Positions 1 through 13,903 are shown, counted from the first letter of the stretch. The stretch is DNA of 64,000 nt from Balanoglossus misakiensis (GCA_040954595.2 CM082578.2:13640001-13704000); one strand, 5' to 3'. Numbers and translations are program-made. Notes: generated from the letters alone by a model not told the origin.

Positions 1-3000
1 TGAAACCCACGAGAGACTGACAATAGCTTCTGGTTTACGTCACCTCGGAAACAACTTGGACACATACCACCTCATGCACTAATCACATAGCAACATGCAT
101 GGCCACAACCCACCCACACATATCACCAGTCCACATATGCAGCTTTACATAACACAGAGATGTTGCCAGGATACTGTGCAGAGATTTCAATTTAAAGTTC
201 CTTTGAGCTACAATTAGAATTAATTAAATTTGATCAGTATGCCATGATTAAATAACATTTCTGGTCACTTTGATTAGAAAATAAGTTAATTGTACCTGTA
301 CCAGTTTGTCTAATTATTTTCCCTGAATTGCAATTGACCACTACCAGGTTATATAAACGAACCATTTCTGGTAGGTGAGGTTGGTAACAGGGAGATTTTA
401 CATGATGATTTTATATAAGGTGACTGTTGAATTGTCAAACATGAAACCATAATGGGCAAGTTGCAATGTTAAAATTTGCAAAACAGGGATCTGTTGTCAT
501 GGCCATAAAAGTCAAATTGGCCGCAATCTGACAAAAGTGTACAGCTGATATAAACTTTAACAAGCCACTCAGTCTAAAACGTTAAGTGTTCTTGTGAATA
601 AATTTTTTTAACTGTAGTAGACACATTAAGTCATAAATGCAGACAGCTTCAATTTGTCTGTTTGTGGATAATAATTAGTGTCTTTAAACTGAAGTGCGAG
701 TTTTTTTTCCTCCAGAGACCAATAGTCTCAGTGGTACAGAATGGACAATGCATTGGTCATCTGCTATATGGCCACATTTCTGTATATGAGTATCTTTAAA
801 CTATAAAGTTGGCTTAACATTTTTGCCCATTGAAACGCACTGTATTGTTGTTTGGTATCAACCTCAAACCCATCCCGTCAATGTCACTTGAACAGCATAT
901 TCAATGTCAATGTATAGACTGAGCAAACATGTTTAAAAAGGATAACGAAAATCCAAAGAGATCCCTGACACTCTGTAACAGCTATTCATATCTGCCTTGA
1001 AAACACAATAGTGTCAGCAATACTATTAATACCTCTCACACCACCTCTGCAAAATGTGGTTGACCTCGTGTGACACCTTTAGGATTATTTATACCGGTAT
1101 TTCTCTCCGGGATAAATTATGATGTGTTTCTGCTTCATAGAAGAAATTCCAATTACTGTACAGCTTGGAAATCTAATCATACGGAAATCAGCTGACACAT
1201 TAAATGTCAACAGCAAAAAGGTTGGGTGTTGCTATGAAATGTTATTTTAACCCACTGGTATGGCAAACCGGGGCACTACACATTCACTCACACAACCATT
1301 TCACAATCTGTCAGACAACAGTACCAATCATTCATTCTGCAATGTGTTCATGCTATATTATTTTCCATAGAGACTCTTTACAATTTCAGCAATTCTTTCA
1401 GTTTCTCAAGATTAATTTTGTCTGATGTAATTATAAACGGAGGTCCGATTTCAAGGCAAAACACTGCAATTGGGTTGAGCCACCTCTGGATTATGCATTT
1501 TATTCAAACCATGTGAGGTATGCCCACTGTGGGTAGAAGCAGAATCACGGATGATCAGTAATACTTTGAGTGGAAAGAACATATTCTTTAAATAGACCAT
1601 AAAATTTTACTTTCACTAGGATCTTGTTACTAACATTATTCAACATAAAAGGTCTTCAAATTTGAATAGCAGACAGACCTGGGAGGAAGGATTTACAGAT
1701 TGCTTAAACAGGAATCGATAGAATACATGATTGTAATTCTGTTCATCAGAATACTGCATCTTTTCATCAATGAAGAACCCCATGATCTTGTCATATCAAC
1801 ACATCACCTTCATTTCACATTCTTGCTTTTCTGAAATGTTTACTGATGAGTGATGTTGGGCAGTGAGAAGCAATTATACATAGTATTCTGTAAGAAAACA
1901 TTGACAGCTCATCCCTGTTGGACTATTAAATTAGGTCACACAAATTTTCATGCTGATTCAGTGTAAATGAAACCCATGCAGCTATTATAGAATCCCACTG
2001 TGCACTTGGCCATTATGATAGCTATTTAAATCAGACACAAATTATGCTTACAACATTTTGATTGCTTGGTTTGATACTGGCAAGTTAACCTTTCTCTCTT
2101 TTTCAATATCAACTGTGTCTAGGTTTTATTAAATTGCACATTTTCTCACGTTTAAGTCTCTAAATAAAGACTTGTGATACTATTTTGCGCGAAGTGAAAT
2201 ATTACATTAATTAGTATTTCAATTAGTGATAAAAACTGCTGCAATGTACGGTATACCTGCCAAACCAATATTCATCAGCAAAATAAAAAAAACACGTTGA
2301 GTGTATGGGTTGACACAGCAAATTCTAGAAATCGATTAACGCTTCTGCACGTAAAATGATTTCTTCTGCAGAATCCACTGAGAGCAAAATCAATGCCTTG
2401 CTCACCATCAATTTACACATGTCATAAAAAGTCAGTTGTAAGGTTACGACCTTCCAGTAACAGTTTACAACATTTATAGCTTTGGTATGTACGGTAGCTT
2501 GCGTTAAACACTAAAATATCTCTACAAACCATTCCTTTTTTTTCTGTGAACCAGTGCCACTACATGCAAATTGGCTGCACACACCTTAAGTGTAGGAATT
2601 AAATATCACTGATGTGCCAAATTCCACCAGATTTCACATTGTACTGAAAAAGACTTTAAAGTTGAGTAATATTTTATGGGTGAGTCCTCGAGATCATAAA
2701 AAGTGAATGGAACTTCTGGTCGGCAGCCAAAAGTGATAATATTTTACAACTGGTTATATGCGTTTCTGAGTGATAAGCCTTGGTAATTGAGTGAACCTAT
2801 TTGCATGTGTCTAGGCTTTTATCAATCCGGAACAAACAGTGCAATCACTCTGTCCCTTAATTTCTTTCTTCTACATACAAATGATTCAGGTTAGATTTTA
2901 CTGAAAATTTTCTGTAATTTTAATATCTCTGTTAAGGTTGATGTATACCATACAACCAATAATACAATCATTATTGCCATAGCAATGACCCCTGGGTCAG

Positions 3001-5052
3001 TGAACTATAATGAGCTACATCACTGGACAATTCTTCAAGGGTATCTTTGCACTTGACTTTTGTGTAAATTTCAATGTGTTTTCAGAATACTTAGCTATGC
3101 ATGGTGCACCAATAGAGATAACTGGTAGTCTTCATGCATATTCCGAGACAGATAACAACCGAACACAAAACATATCATAGACCAAGGTTTCTTCTAAGGA
3201 AATTGATCTTAACAACCTTAATCTACATTTTAAGAGCAGACATCCTCCTGGATGTTCGTTAATTTGATTTTTCAAAATAAAATTAGGACAAAGTGAACGT
3301 AGATTCTATCAAACTGAAGAGCAGACTTTCCTAAGGGGTCGTGACCCAAGAATCTGAAGATGGCCCTGGAAGTAATGTTCTTGCACCAATCTGCCAAAGG
3401 TCTAAACATGATATCCAGGGGTGGGGCTTCCAACAGTAGCTTCAACATACCACATATAGGTGGTCTGCGTATCAGTTTGCAGGATATGCCAGAATCTGGG
3501 CTGCAACTGATAAACTTTTCTGTGAAGCTACTTTACACAAATAATTAACTTTTCAATTGGATGCCATATTTATCCACCATTAAATGATGCCATTAAGTGT
3601 AAGTGTATGTTGGTTACTTTAATGAAAGATTGTTAGATGACTAGAATTGAGATTGTAATTCCATGCAAGTACTGACTTGCTTACTACGAACTTTTGCTAC
3701 GGCACTCTGAGTACAGAACTGAACTCAATTTATGCACATAATAACCTCTGATTTACATTCTGTGACCTTCATTATAAATATTTTCCAATGAAAATATATC
3801 ATGGTGTACAGCTGACATTATTTTTCAAAAATAATATTGATTTCAGAATCTATTTTCCCAAATTTCCCTTCAGGAAATTGAAATTTTATCAAAATGTTGT
3901 TGTGTGTAAGAGAAGGGGCACAAAGATTTCGGCAGAGTACATCTTTAGAATGATGTAAAGGGTTTAAGAGACAGTTTTAATGCAAGCAGGTTGAAGCTTA
4001 TGCAGGGAAAGCATGAATAATGCATTAAATGATAACCCCCAGAGCTGTCATTTATAAAAACCAAATCAGCCACAAACTCAGGTATCTAGGTAAGAATCTC
4101 AGACAAGCAGGGTTTTTCTTCCCTGAGGTGCAGTTCCTCATGTGTCGTGATAAAGCCACTGCGATTGGTAACGATGATAAACTGGGACCCAATTACAAGT
4201 TTCGAGTCATAAACCGAGCAAAATCATCGAGCTTTGACAGCTCCCGCTCCACTTTCCTTGGAGACACTGAATTTAACCAATCAGAGCCTGGGATATGTTT
4301 ATACTTGCAGGAAACAATTTGCAATGCTCATCAGAATATGAAACAGTTAATCAGATAAAGTGGGCCACCTCGCTCACTCTCTACGGCAATTTCAGTTCAA
4401 AGTTTTACCCCCAATGCTTCCAATTCAATACATGTGTATAGCACATGTCAGACTCTATTCATGTAAGGATGTATTTTGCATAAAAGCAATGTCATATCAA
4501 GTCAGTGATTCACGAATATTCCATAATGTTTGCCTGGGGCAAGAATAATGCAGGCATATCCCCATGAGTTCATCTTGCATAAATATTGGCTTTTCCAACC
4601 TCAAATTGTAGCATTTGACAGTGACTGTCTCAAGCAAGCTCAAGATCTCGTGGTGTGACAATCACGATATAAAACATCAAGGGGTCACATCACACATCAA
4701 AACTCATTCATTATTCCCCCAACTAAATAATTAATTGAGTAATTAATTAACCAACTAAAGTGATGGGATTCCGGTATGTGCATTGCAATATGACAGCTTA
4801 TCAATATTACGGTACTATTCATTTACATTCTGCAAGTCACATGGTATAGATGCTGAGTCAACACCATTTTACAACTTGGTTTTTCCTCTCTTGTTTTTCG
4901 ATGATTCGGTTGAACCTGCACATAGCAAAGAGGGGGATAAAAGGGAAAAGAAAAGCTTTGGGGCACACAACACCCAGAATATTCAGGAATTGACCCCATT
5001 AACTTGATTAAAATCTTGGCAATCACAGAGATGAGTTTCCGCAGCCACTTAC
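1..5052. other. Non-coding stretch, likely intron or downstream part of the ENTREP-like gene
   Basis: No exon can be supported here on either strand. Open frames are short and look random. The strong splice donor at 5052/5051 on the minus strand shows that the gene at 5053-5457 continues toward lower coordinates, so this stretch is probably its second coding intron, and its remaining exons may lie outside the window or be too short to recognise by eye. Confidence 0.5.
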
Positions 5053-5457
5053 CAGAATGCCCGACCAATAAGGTGTATCTCTGATCTTGAGAGAGGGTGA
5101 AATGTTGAGCATAACAAATCCAAAGACAGCAATAGTAGCACCTAATAGAACCTGTAATAACACCAGACACACTGGCAATGTGCAGCACCGAAGATGATAC
5201 TTTCTGTGTTTTTCTTTGAAAGGTCTCGTTGACGGAGAGTGAGTGTCCGAGTGGAGGTCTTCTTGCACTATGTTCTGTGGTACAGTGGTGGCCAACCCAG
5301 GTGCTTGAGATCTGCCGGGTGATTGATAGGACTCTGTGCTGGACACACTACGTCCAGTCTGCTGCAGAGATCCTGTGCTCCTATCGGAGGGAGGGATGAC
5401 GGGATCCGTATCTGCAGATTCCTCGATTTCCTTCATTGCTTCGTCGGAAGTTTGCAT
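5053..5457 (-). CDS. First coding exon of a CD20-like membrane protein, resembling ENTREP/FAM189 (partial)
   Basis: This exon encodes 135 residues, from the ATG at 5457 to a clean CTG|GTAAGT donor (last exon base 5053, phase 0). A Ser/Pro/Thr-rich hydrophilic N-terminus of about 85 residues is followed by a basic, Cys-rich stretch (HLRCC) and a transmembrane helix (LPVCLVLLQVLLGATIAVFG). After it comes MLNISPSLKIRD and then PYWSGIL at the splice site. A first helix followed by a loop ending in an aromatic-W-[SA]-G motif is the pattern I associate with ENTREP/FAM189 and related four-span CD20-like proteins, which in vertebrates act as endosomal or plasma-membrane adaptors. The splice acceptor upstream is at 5530/5529, so the exon also carries about 70 nt of 5' leader. 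Later exons were not found. The family call rests on one helix and its loop, and another tetraspan family is possible. Confidence 0.5.
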
Positions 5458-5528
5458 TTTAAACACGCTGGAAATTTTGCACAGATGATTTTTCGCTAAA
5501 CATGAGCTGTTGGCGGGTCTTCCAACCT
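5458..5528 (-). other. 5' leader part of the ENTREP-like coding exon
   Basis: On the minus strand a pyrimidine-rich acceptor (tttctctag) ends at 5529, and the exon then runs 71 nt to the ATG at 5457. The acceptor implies at least one upstream non-coding exon. Confidence 0.5.
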
Positions 5529-8367
5529 AGAGAAAAGAAAGAAAATAATCATTACACACACAATTCTGGACACCATGGCATCACATGACCTTGAATGCTA
5601 ATACAGAAAAATGACATCATTACTGAAATAACTCGGGCTACCAGCTAAAATCCTGACATCTGGTTCCAACCTCTCAATGTGTATACTCCCAAAGCAAAAA
5701 CTTTACTTACAAACTCACGACTGGGAAAGACTTTTTTAATGGATCACGCTTACAATGTTGGAGGAAATCTGATAGGCATGGTTGACAGCATGCCCATATG
5801 AAGGCACATTGTTGATCACAGTCATCTAAACCAATAACAAACTATTGAAACCAGTTCACCACAAAGAGCAGTGAGGTTCTAGATACCAGCCTTTTGAGAA
5901 GACACGCATGATATGTCTCTGCAGAAGGTTAAGGACGCTACATACAAAACAAGCAGTCTCAGGTTTTCCTCAGGAGTTCCAATAGACTTATATGATACTT
6001 ACGATTTCTTTTCACTCTAATAGCACCCTACAGCAAAAATGCATAACAAAAATGAACATTAAAAAAATCTGATAATTGACAGAAAATAACAATGCCTGAA
6101 ACCTCTATTTTGCACGTTGCATCCTTAATGAATTCTTTCTCCTGACAGCATCCATAAACTTCAGTGGTTTAGGACAACTTCTATCACAGTTATATCAGTG
6201 GTCTGTGTCAGATAACTTTCTACTCATGGCCTTGTGACAGCATTCATAAAGTAAAATGGCTCGCTGCTATCACTGTTTGTGGTTGTGCGTCTGATAACTT
6301 TCTACGGCTAGCCTTGTAAGGTCATTCAATGGATATATAGCAGAAACACTTAAGATAGATTAACTGTAAATGCGATATTAACTATGTATTGATTGTATTC
6401 TTGCTTGTATCTGCAATTGTACACTGCAGTATGTCATTGCATTATATCTCTTATTTTATATTTTTCTCAAATAACTGAATATTTTTATGGTTATATATAA
6501 TACGACTTATAAAATGATAGCTGACGTAAGTGACGATGGAATTCTGAGACAGATTATAGAAGAGTTTCATCTGAACTGAGAAGGGCAAAGGTGCATGGTC
6601 TCTTTCTCTTTTTCTTACTTTGTTTTACTTATAATAGTGTCAAACCAATAAATCCTCCCTAACTATTTAGCTTTTGGTGTCACACAATGACCCTGTTTGT
6701 CCAACCAAGTCAATGTCATCTTGCAAAGCAATGAATCTATCTAATGTACAACATTCTGACAATGCCTTTTATCTGACCACATTTAATGGAATTCATTTTC
6801 TGCATCCTTCAGAACTTGGAATTGTGGGTATAAATAGACATTCAAATGCAAATTTAAAGTTGTAATATGCAAGGCATTTTTCATTTGTATTTCAAACAAT
6901 TATTTGTGCGATATTTGACACACGTGATACAGTCTCTGACTTTGAGGACAGTTGAAGTGGCTGTGATCACCAATAGAGGCACAAGTCCATTGAATAAGAA
7001 GGTCAGATATATTTACAGCATGTTATTAATGAACACACTGAAAAGGTCAAGTTCGCATGACTGTTTTGTTTACTGTAGGAGAATCACATGTTTAAGTACA
7101 GGAGTATTCTGGGTGGCTTGTTTTAATATATCATCTGGAACCATAGAAACATGAAATAAGTTCTGCCTACTGTAAACCAAAACAGCCCATACAATACAAG
7201 TTCTCGTCCAATCACAGAAGTAAAGCTTTGTTGGGCATGGTTAGTACTTGGATGGGGGACTGCCTGGGCATACCACTAGTATCTTTTTAAGATTTTTTTT
7301 CCTAGATTAGCTATAGTAGTGTTTTAGATTGTATTTTTCATTAAATGACATTTGGGTTTTCTGTAACTTGTTGAGTGATATTTTGTACCCCAAAAAATGA
7401 TTTTCTTTATGATGTTGCTTTACCTATCTTAGACTTTACACAGTAACTTGTTTTTTTTTTCCTGTTTTATGGTCAATATATTCAAAGGAGCTTATACACC
7501 TTCAGTCACCATTAATGCCAACTTTTAATTTATAGTATTTTTGGCCTAAAGTGGTGTTATGTAGATCTTCATATTGACACAAAAGTTGTCACTGGGCAAA
7601 TTCTGAGTGGCCTGTTCTTTTTATCTGCCTACTTACAAGACTTTTGAAGTGGAACAGTTAACCTGTGGGCAAGGTTTCCACATCAGCCACTATCCACAAA
7701 GTTGAAGAAAAAAAAATTCTGAGCAAAAAGTCATTCAAGGAACTATTCTCATTTTCTTTATCTCATGTGCAGCAGTCTTGAGTAATTTTACTCAATATGG
7801 AAAAAATGCCAAGTACAATGATGTTTTGCTCAATGGCACACTTTTTAATAATTTCTTCAAGTTCATTAAACCATACATTTAAAACATGCATCAAAATGTT
7901 TGTTGACAACACCACTCTTAAATGATAATATTGTAATTTCGCTGGAATTAAAATTGGATGTGGCTAAAAATAACCAGACTGCCAGGCATCTTCTGTCGTA
8001 ATGAATTAATATAGAAATATGGATGCCATTCCATAATTTCGAGCGGATGACCTATGCCATTAATTCATATTCTTTTATCGGGAATATAATTCCACTATAT
8101 GCGAAAAAAATCAGCAACACGAGCAAGCATTTTAGCTCTCAGCTCAGTAAATCCAGATACCTTGTAGTCATCCCACTATAACTGTAATTGTATCTTTACC
8201 CTGGCTGCATGATATTTCGCGTGCGTACGTGGGCCCGTGATGGGTGTACATTGCAAGTGATCAGTGATCACGACACGTGCCGTTTGTTATTATGAAATGA
8301 ACAGGTAAACAACAACAAATGTTGAATGGGGAAAAAAGGCTGGAGATCAGCGATCAAAGCCCCTTAC
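5529..8367 (-). other. Putative first intron of the ENTREP-like gene
   Basis: This interval is bounded by an acceptor at 5530/5529 and a consensus CAG|GTAAGG donor at 8368/8367 on the minus strand. It contains a 5S rRNA-derived sequence at 7165-7287. Nothing else in it looks coding. Confidence 0.4.
7165..7287 (+). pseudogene. 5S rRNA-derived pseudogene
   Basis: The interval matches eukaryotic 5S rRNA over its full length of about 120 nt. The 3' half is very close: ggttagtacttggatggg, then ggactgcctggg, then cataccac, followed by a T run that would serve as a Pol III terminator. The 5' half begins with GCCTAC as 5S does and keeps TCTCGTC plus an AGAAG...AAGC segment. Substitutions and small indels scatter through it, and the box A/intermediate part of the internal control region is degraded. 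I therefore read it as a dead 5S copy or the 5S-derived head of a SINE3-type element, not a functional rRNA gene. It lies inside the putative first intron of the minus-strand ENTREP-like gene. Confidence 0.75.
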
Positions 8368-8720
8368 CTGGGTAATATCATCGGCTAGGCTCTCGATATA
8401 GCCAGTAATGTTAAAGTATGCTCGCTCATACAGCCCGGCTTTAGATGTGCAGTGACTGTCACTGTCAGCGAGCGAACAGTCAACTCGATTAAATCTCCTG
8501 CCTGGCTAGCTAGCGGCTAATGCCAGCGCTCCAGTCTAAGTCTAACTGTACGCGATCGCGACGGACTTTCGCATTCTACGGGCCGTCATCGGCTACCCCG
8601 GCAGTTGTGAGTTGAGTGATGATGAACAGATCTAGCTGTGCGATGGAGTTGCCTTTCATGAACGGCCAGATACGGCTCAAAATCCTCGAACGAAGAGAGC
8701 CTACACAGACTAGCGTACAG
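8368..8720 (-). promoter_or_regulatory. Putative non-coding first exon and promoter region of the ENTREP-like gene
   Basis: A consensus minus-strand donor (CAG|GTAAGG, last exon base 8368) closes a stretch that is clearly richer in CpG than its surroundings, especially 8520-8610. No long open frame runs through it. This fits a first exon and core promoter feeding the acceptor at 5529. The transcription start is not visible from sequence, so the right boundary is approximate. Confidence 0.35.
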
Positions 8721-11700
8721 TCTGCCTAGCGCCTAGCCAGTCAAGATCCCCAAAGCAAAATGATTACAATATTCCTAGGACCCTCTAACTTTGTTGAAAA
8801 TATACATAACGGGATCCTTTTGCTCCTATTGTCATATTTACATTGTATCATCACACAAACGGCATCCCATCCCATTTCACAAAGCGCAAAGTCTAACAAA
8901 GAGAGAGAAAAAATCTTCCTCTTTGTGTGTGGACAAAGAAAACTGCGCTAGTGCGTCACGTTTTTGCAGGGATTGTTTTGTTATACACAGAGAAATTGGC
9001 ATGGAGATGATACCATACTTTTCTTTCTCTCAATAATTATCTGAAAATCGAGACAATTCTTATGCTTGTTTTAAAAACAGCTTTTCTGTCGGGCCGTTTG
9101 CAAAAACGCAAAGACAGTTACAAGTAGGCCTATATTTCTTGCATGACGGGGACTGGCCTAGTTCTCTGTTGTATCCAGTGCAAGGCAACCACTCGGACGC
9201 TGTCTTGGATATAGCCCTTACAGGAGGGGCCCATCACATACGGTCTAAGGGCTATATTGCAATCTGTATCTTGGATACCGTCAAGAACATGTATCCTAAC
9301 AGCATTTTAAAGCCCTGCAGCTTAGTTAGCGCTAAGATTTCACGTATTCGTCCCGTCTGTCCCTAAAGTATGTCCTGAATTTTCCAGGTATAGGCATATA
9401 CGCGTGATGCCGCAACATACCTGGTCGGATCAAAATGTAACGCTCAAAAGTTTTTAGTTGGTGTGTATACCTTTTATGCGCTTGTGGAGATTAGATTTCT
9501 ATACCAGGTATACGCCAGTTTGGGAGATAATAATAAAACGAATCCCATAAATGTTTATTTGCACGGAGATTACCAGAGAGAGAGATATACCTATGGTTGA
9601 GAGAACCCACTAGAAAAAGCATCTACCACAGTTTCTCGAGCTTTCCAATCAAGTACATTGGCATTGCATGATTGCTAATGCTGATGTCATTCTAAAAATC
9701 ACAGCGCCCACAAAGTTCATGCGAACCTAACCTGTGCCGCCGACGTAAGATCACAAATATCTTGCCATTGACATAGTGTAAACATGGGCATAAACATTGT
9801 TCGGGTCTTTTTACAGACATTGGAATTTGGCGTCTTGAATCTCGGTCAAGATTCTTGTTGACAAATCAAAGACTTGATGATAAATGATGACTTTCCTTGA
9901 ACTTTACTGTTACTCTCGTACACAACGTTTACTATTGCTTTAATTTTCAAAAATAATATAATGACACATTGCAATATTTTTTATAACAAATACATGAGAG
10001 CTAGGACATTTTTTTTATTATTCGCGTTCGGCCAACAACATTTTTTTCCCGAAAATCCTCCCCGGTATCAAATGGTGCACCACTAAACAATTGACGTTAT
10101 GTATCAGTGAATGTCTCTATCGAAATATTTTATTTAGTAAGTAAATTTAAATGTGATAATTACGATCTGATAATTGTAAAGTAGGGACTTTAAAGCAAAA
10201 GATGATAGCCAGATCTGGGTGATGAGTGTTGGATGGTATTTACTTTGAAACAGATTTTGCAGCTCGCTTGACCTCGCTGCCCTGCGTAAAATCAGTGTGT
10301 TGTGATGATGTGTGAAATATGGCAAACATCCCAACAATTTAGACTCCTACTTCGAGCGTTTAGTAACTCGGGGCTAGCTTGGTGAAAACGAACAGCGTCC
10401 CCATAAGTTGTCCATCGACCAACGTTTACAAAAAAGTCTACTATGGCTTTATCTTACTACACCATGTCGCTGTGCACAATTTTTGCTGATGATAAACATA
10501 ATAGTTGCTTTAAGGACTTCAGGCCCAGCTGTGCCAGTTATTAAAACTCAACTACATGTACCAGTATCAACCTTTATTTCACGAATACCTTGATATACAC
10601 GTCAACAATATACCTATACCTGTAAAAAGCCCATGTAAACCGCCTGTAAAATGGGAGCTGAATAAACTGTAAGCACCGAAACAAAGCCATTCAAAGACTC
10701 ACGCGAAATTGGAAACGGTCGTGCTTTCATATTAAATTGGGCCTACAATGTTTTATTGGCAACCATTGTTCCAGACAAATGATTGAAACTGTAAACATGC
10801 AAACAAAGCCGTCTAAAGGTAAATGTACCTGGAGATTCATCTGCGCAGACGCTTAAATGAGACTTCAGCATCCACAGTAGTTTTATCAGCGCGACTATAA
10901 TTGTATCTGGGAATGAATTCTGGTTCTTTTAAGATTTCCGAAATCTCAATAACAAAACAATTTATAGAATAGGCATGGATGTCGGATCAGGGAAAGGTAT
11001 TTACAATCAATGTTGTTAGTTGTCACTTCAAGGGGGGTTTATATTTTTAAATGTACCAGTTAGTTGTTAATGGGGTATTTAGCTTGACAGTTACCTGTTA
11101 ATCACTTTCACGAAAATATTTACACTGCCGCCAACGTCATTGTCTAGTGTTTTGCTCCGGTATGCCGTAAGTACTGTACTTCAATACATTGCTATGACGT
11201 CAATGAAGTTTAGTGGGAAACAGTTTTAGTGGACTTGGTGTGCTCCAGGGTCTATGGTGTGACTGTCGTTGGCCTGGCTGCTAGTGATCATGAATAGACG
11301 ATTTTCACAAATACCCATTTCCGTTTTTTTTGCAACTTCTTTGAGCAACGAAAGTAAGCTTACGTGTAAACTCATTGAGTGCAGCATAAGTAGACTGTAC
11401 TACTCGATTTATACACATTGGGTACTGTTAATACAAGTTAAAGTTTTATAAACCTAAATATCGAGATGCAAATGTATATAATGTACTATTATCAACAAAA
11501 TACTAGTAGTAACTGCAGGACGTCAACATGTAGATCTGTACACAAATGTTCTACACTCACTTGTCAACAGCATGGGTCTATTGAGATACGCACGCACAAC
11601 GGAAAGGTGAATACAGTGCATGAGGGACTGTGATCTAGACAACACAGTGTATTTTCATGCAAAAGAGAAGATGTTGTTCAGGCTGAATGGACCGTTATGG

Positions 11701-13680
11701 TGACAAAGGGTTGTGTCCAATTGACCTCTTTAGTTAAACCTAGGGTGGGGATTTAATTCTGAGCGGGTTGGTGTGTCTTCTACAAAACCAGAAATCACTG
11801 AGTGTGGTTAGGGAAAATCCTTGAAATGGGTGCATAAGCTCTTATGTAAGACAGTGTATGGAACGAACTTTGCATGATATATGGTATTGTATTCGCCATA
11901 GTCGATATCATAAAGACGTATTGCTATAGTCATGCTAATTCAGCACAGAACATGGTTATATCGGCTATTTCCTTAAACCTCTGTGTTGGGTAAACGACGA
12001 ACGTGCTTACAAACAAAATCAGAGGCCGGAGTTCTATTTTTTTAAATACTACAGGACTATATAACAGCTGCTTACGGATGAATGTAATCCTAACAATCAG
12101 ATATAAAACAACTGAAAAAGTACAATGCATGACGTACCTGTTTTATGAAGCTGTAACGCGTAACAAACAACTCTCGCGATCGCGACCCTTTGCTTTGATT
12201 CTCCTTTGACCGAAGCCAGTGTTGTGGATTTTTTTATTTATTGCTGGGATACCCGTACTCAACGTACCTGCACTCAGGATTGTATACAACACTGGATTCT
12301 TGTCAGCATTAACAGAATCGTCGATCAACACGTGCGTGATTGTTGGAATCGGTGTCAGCGCCCACGGGTCATATACTTCCAGCAAGGATTTAAAGATGCC
12401 TAGAAGTGACGCGGATTTGTGCGTACAATACAAAAACCCACTGTGTCTTTGTGAACAATAGCAGATCACAACAGGCACAGACAGGAAAATAAATACTTAT
12501 TAGATCGAAACCATTAAAATTCTGTGCGGGAGAACGGCTCGCCTATACATCTTTATTCTGGAAAAAAATGAATTATTGGAACCACGAAAGGAATATTAAA
12601 AATGAAATCTGTCACGGTGTCGCGGTTCTCAGCATGCAATCACTTCTTCATGATAAACGTATTAGAACAATCTTTCAATCTCATGACGTTTAGTTTTCCA
12701 ATCCTATTTCAATATTTCTCAAAATTATCCCAACAAAATATGGTTCATGTCCACCAAACCGTCGGATTTCGAGTATTTAAGCTTGTTTAAAAAAAATACC
12801 TGAATAGAAATGTCAAGAAGTTTGAGACTTTGCGGGATTTTGACGTGAGCATTGGACAATCAATATGTTCAATAATCATATTATCTGTTATGTTTTACTC
12901 GTAACATAAATTCATAATTTCGATTACAACGTTATGAAATGATAGTCACTAGTATGTGACACTCGTAAAACGAAAGCCATGGCCACTTGCTTTGGCTGGG
13001 TGCGCTCGTACTTTCGAGTGAATGTAGTATTTCGGTCCATGCATTGCTTTTACAACTGACAGATACCTTTCCCGGCAGAGGGCCGAGTTCGGAAATATAA
13101 AACAAGAAGCAACCCAACGTCTTATCCCCATTGTGATACCATACAATTATAGATTGTTCTGTCAGTACAAATTTCCTCATTCGCTACCCACAAACTGTGT
13201 CAATCAAATTTCTTGATGTGACGAGACTTCTCATTACTACTTTAGGAGGGTCCGTGAAGTTTCAAGTGTCTGGTTCATGCAAGGAAATGTCCCTTTTTAT
13301 CTTTTTCACGGACCAAGATGATGACTAAAATCGCACCCTCTTTGTGATCTACGTTTGTACGTAAGTCTAAGACACAGTTCACATAAATCGTAGGAGTTTC
13401 TACTGCTCCCTCTATAGCTAGGTTTTCAATTTCTTTTGTTTATATCAGCGAAATGAAGATGGGAATGGTGAATATTCGCAGACACACAGCCGGGGAATTT
13501 ATGTTCCAGGGTTTCCATAAAGATGAACCACCTCTGTTAATTGTTGATTAGTTTTCTTCTAATATATTGAAAGTGTTGAAAATATAATTCACATCACAAA
13601 CACTCCACACGTGAGTTAGGGAATTTGTTCAATATAATGTTGAAGGGAGGTGGCATATTAAAGTAACAGCCACATTCGCA
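8721..13680. other. Intergenic stretch, no gene recognised
   Basis: Only short random open frames are present. One notable structure is a perfect 12 bp inverted repeat at 9209-9220 and 9246-9257. The stretch separates the head of the minus-strand ENTREP-like gene from the putative start of dystroglycan, so the two genes are divergent. Confidence 0.5.
9209..9257. repeat. Inverted repeat, 12 bp arms with 25 bp loop
   Basis: ATATAGCCCTTA at 9209-9220 is the exact reverse complement of TAAGGGCTATAT at 9246-9257. The words TTGGAT flank both sides (before 9209 and near 9270), so it may be the core of a decayed small transposon. Confidence 0.6.
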
Positions 13681-13719
13681 GGCATGAAATGCGTGTGTTT
13701 GCACACGACACTACTGTGA

Positions 13720-13903
13720 GTTCGCGTAAGGCGGACTCCCCAGATCTGACGTCAGACGACGAAAAATTGGTCGGTGCTTGGGATATCCTGAAACTAGTAG
13801 CATTCAGGCAGGGGGACTAGGCAGAAATCTGCCAACTTTGCCGGATCCTTCTTAGGGATAGGCAATTTTACCGATCTTCCTGTAGCTACTGGCTCCGATA
13901 AAG
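13720..13903 (+). promoter_or_regulatory. DAG1: Putative non-coding first exon of dystroglycan
   Basis: The dystroglycan coding exon starts at a real acceptor (29180), so a 5' leader exon must lie upstream. The best candidate is this CpG-enriched stretch, which ends in a good donor (AAAG|GTACGT, last exon base 13903) and has no long open frame. It also holds a CRE-like TGACGTCA at about 13748. The 5' end is arbitrary and other donors are possible. Confidence 0.35.

Noticed and set aside
2259-2325. Possible minus-strand exon for the ENTREP-like gene
   Set aside because: A donor-like and an acceptor-like site frame an open stretch, but the translation has no hydrophobic helix or family resemblance.
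4029-4358. 109-codon plus-strand frame near the left edge
   Set aside because: No match to anything I know, and no splice or promoter context. Retained only as part of the non-coding stretch.
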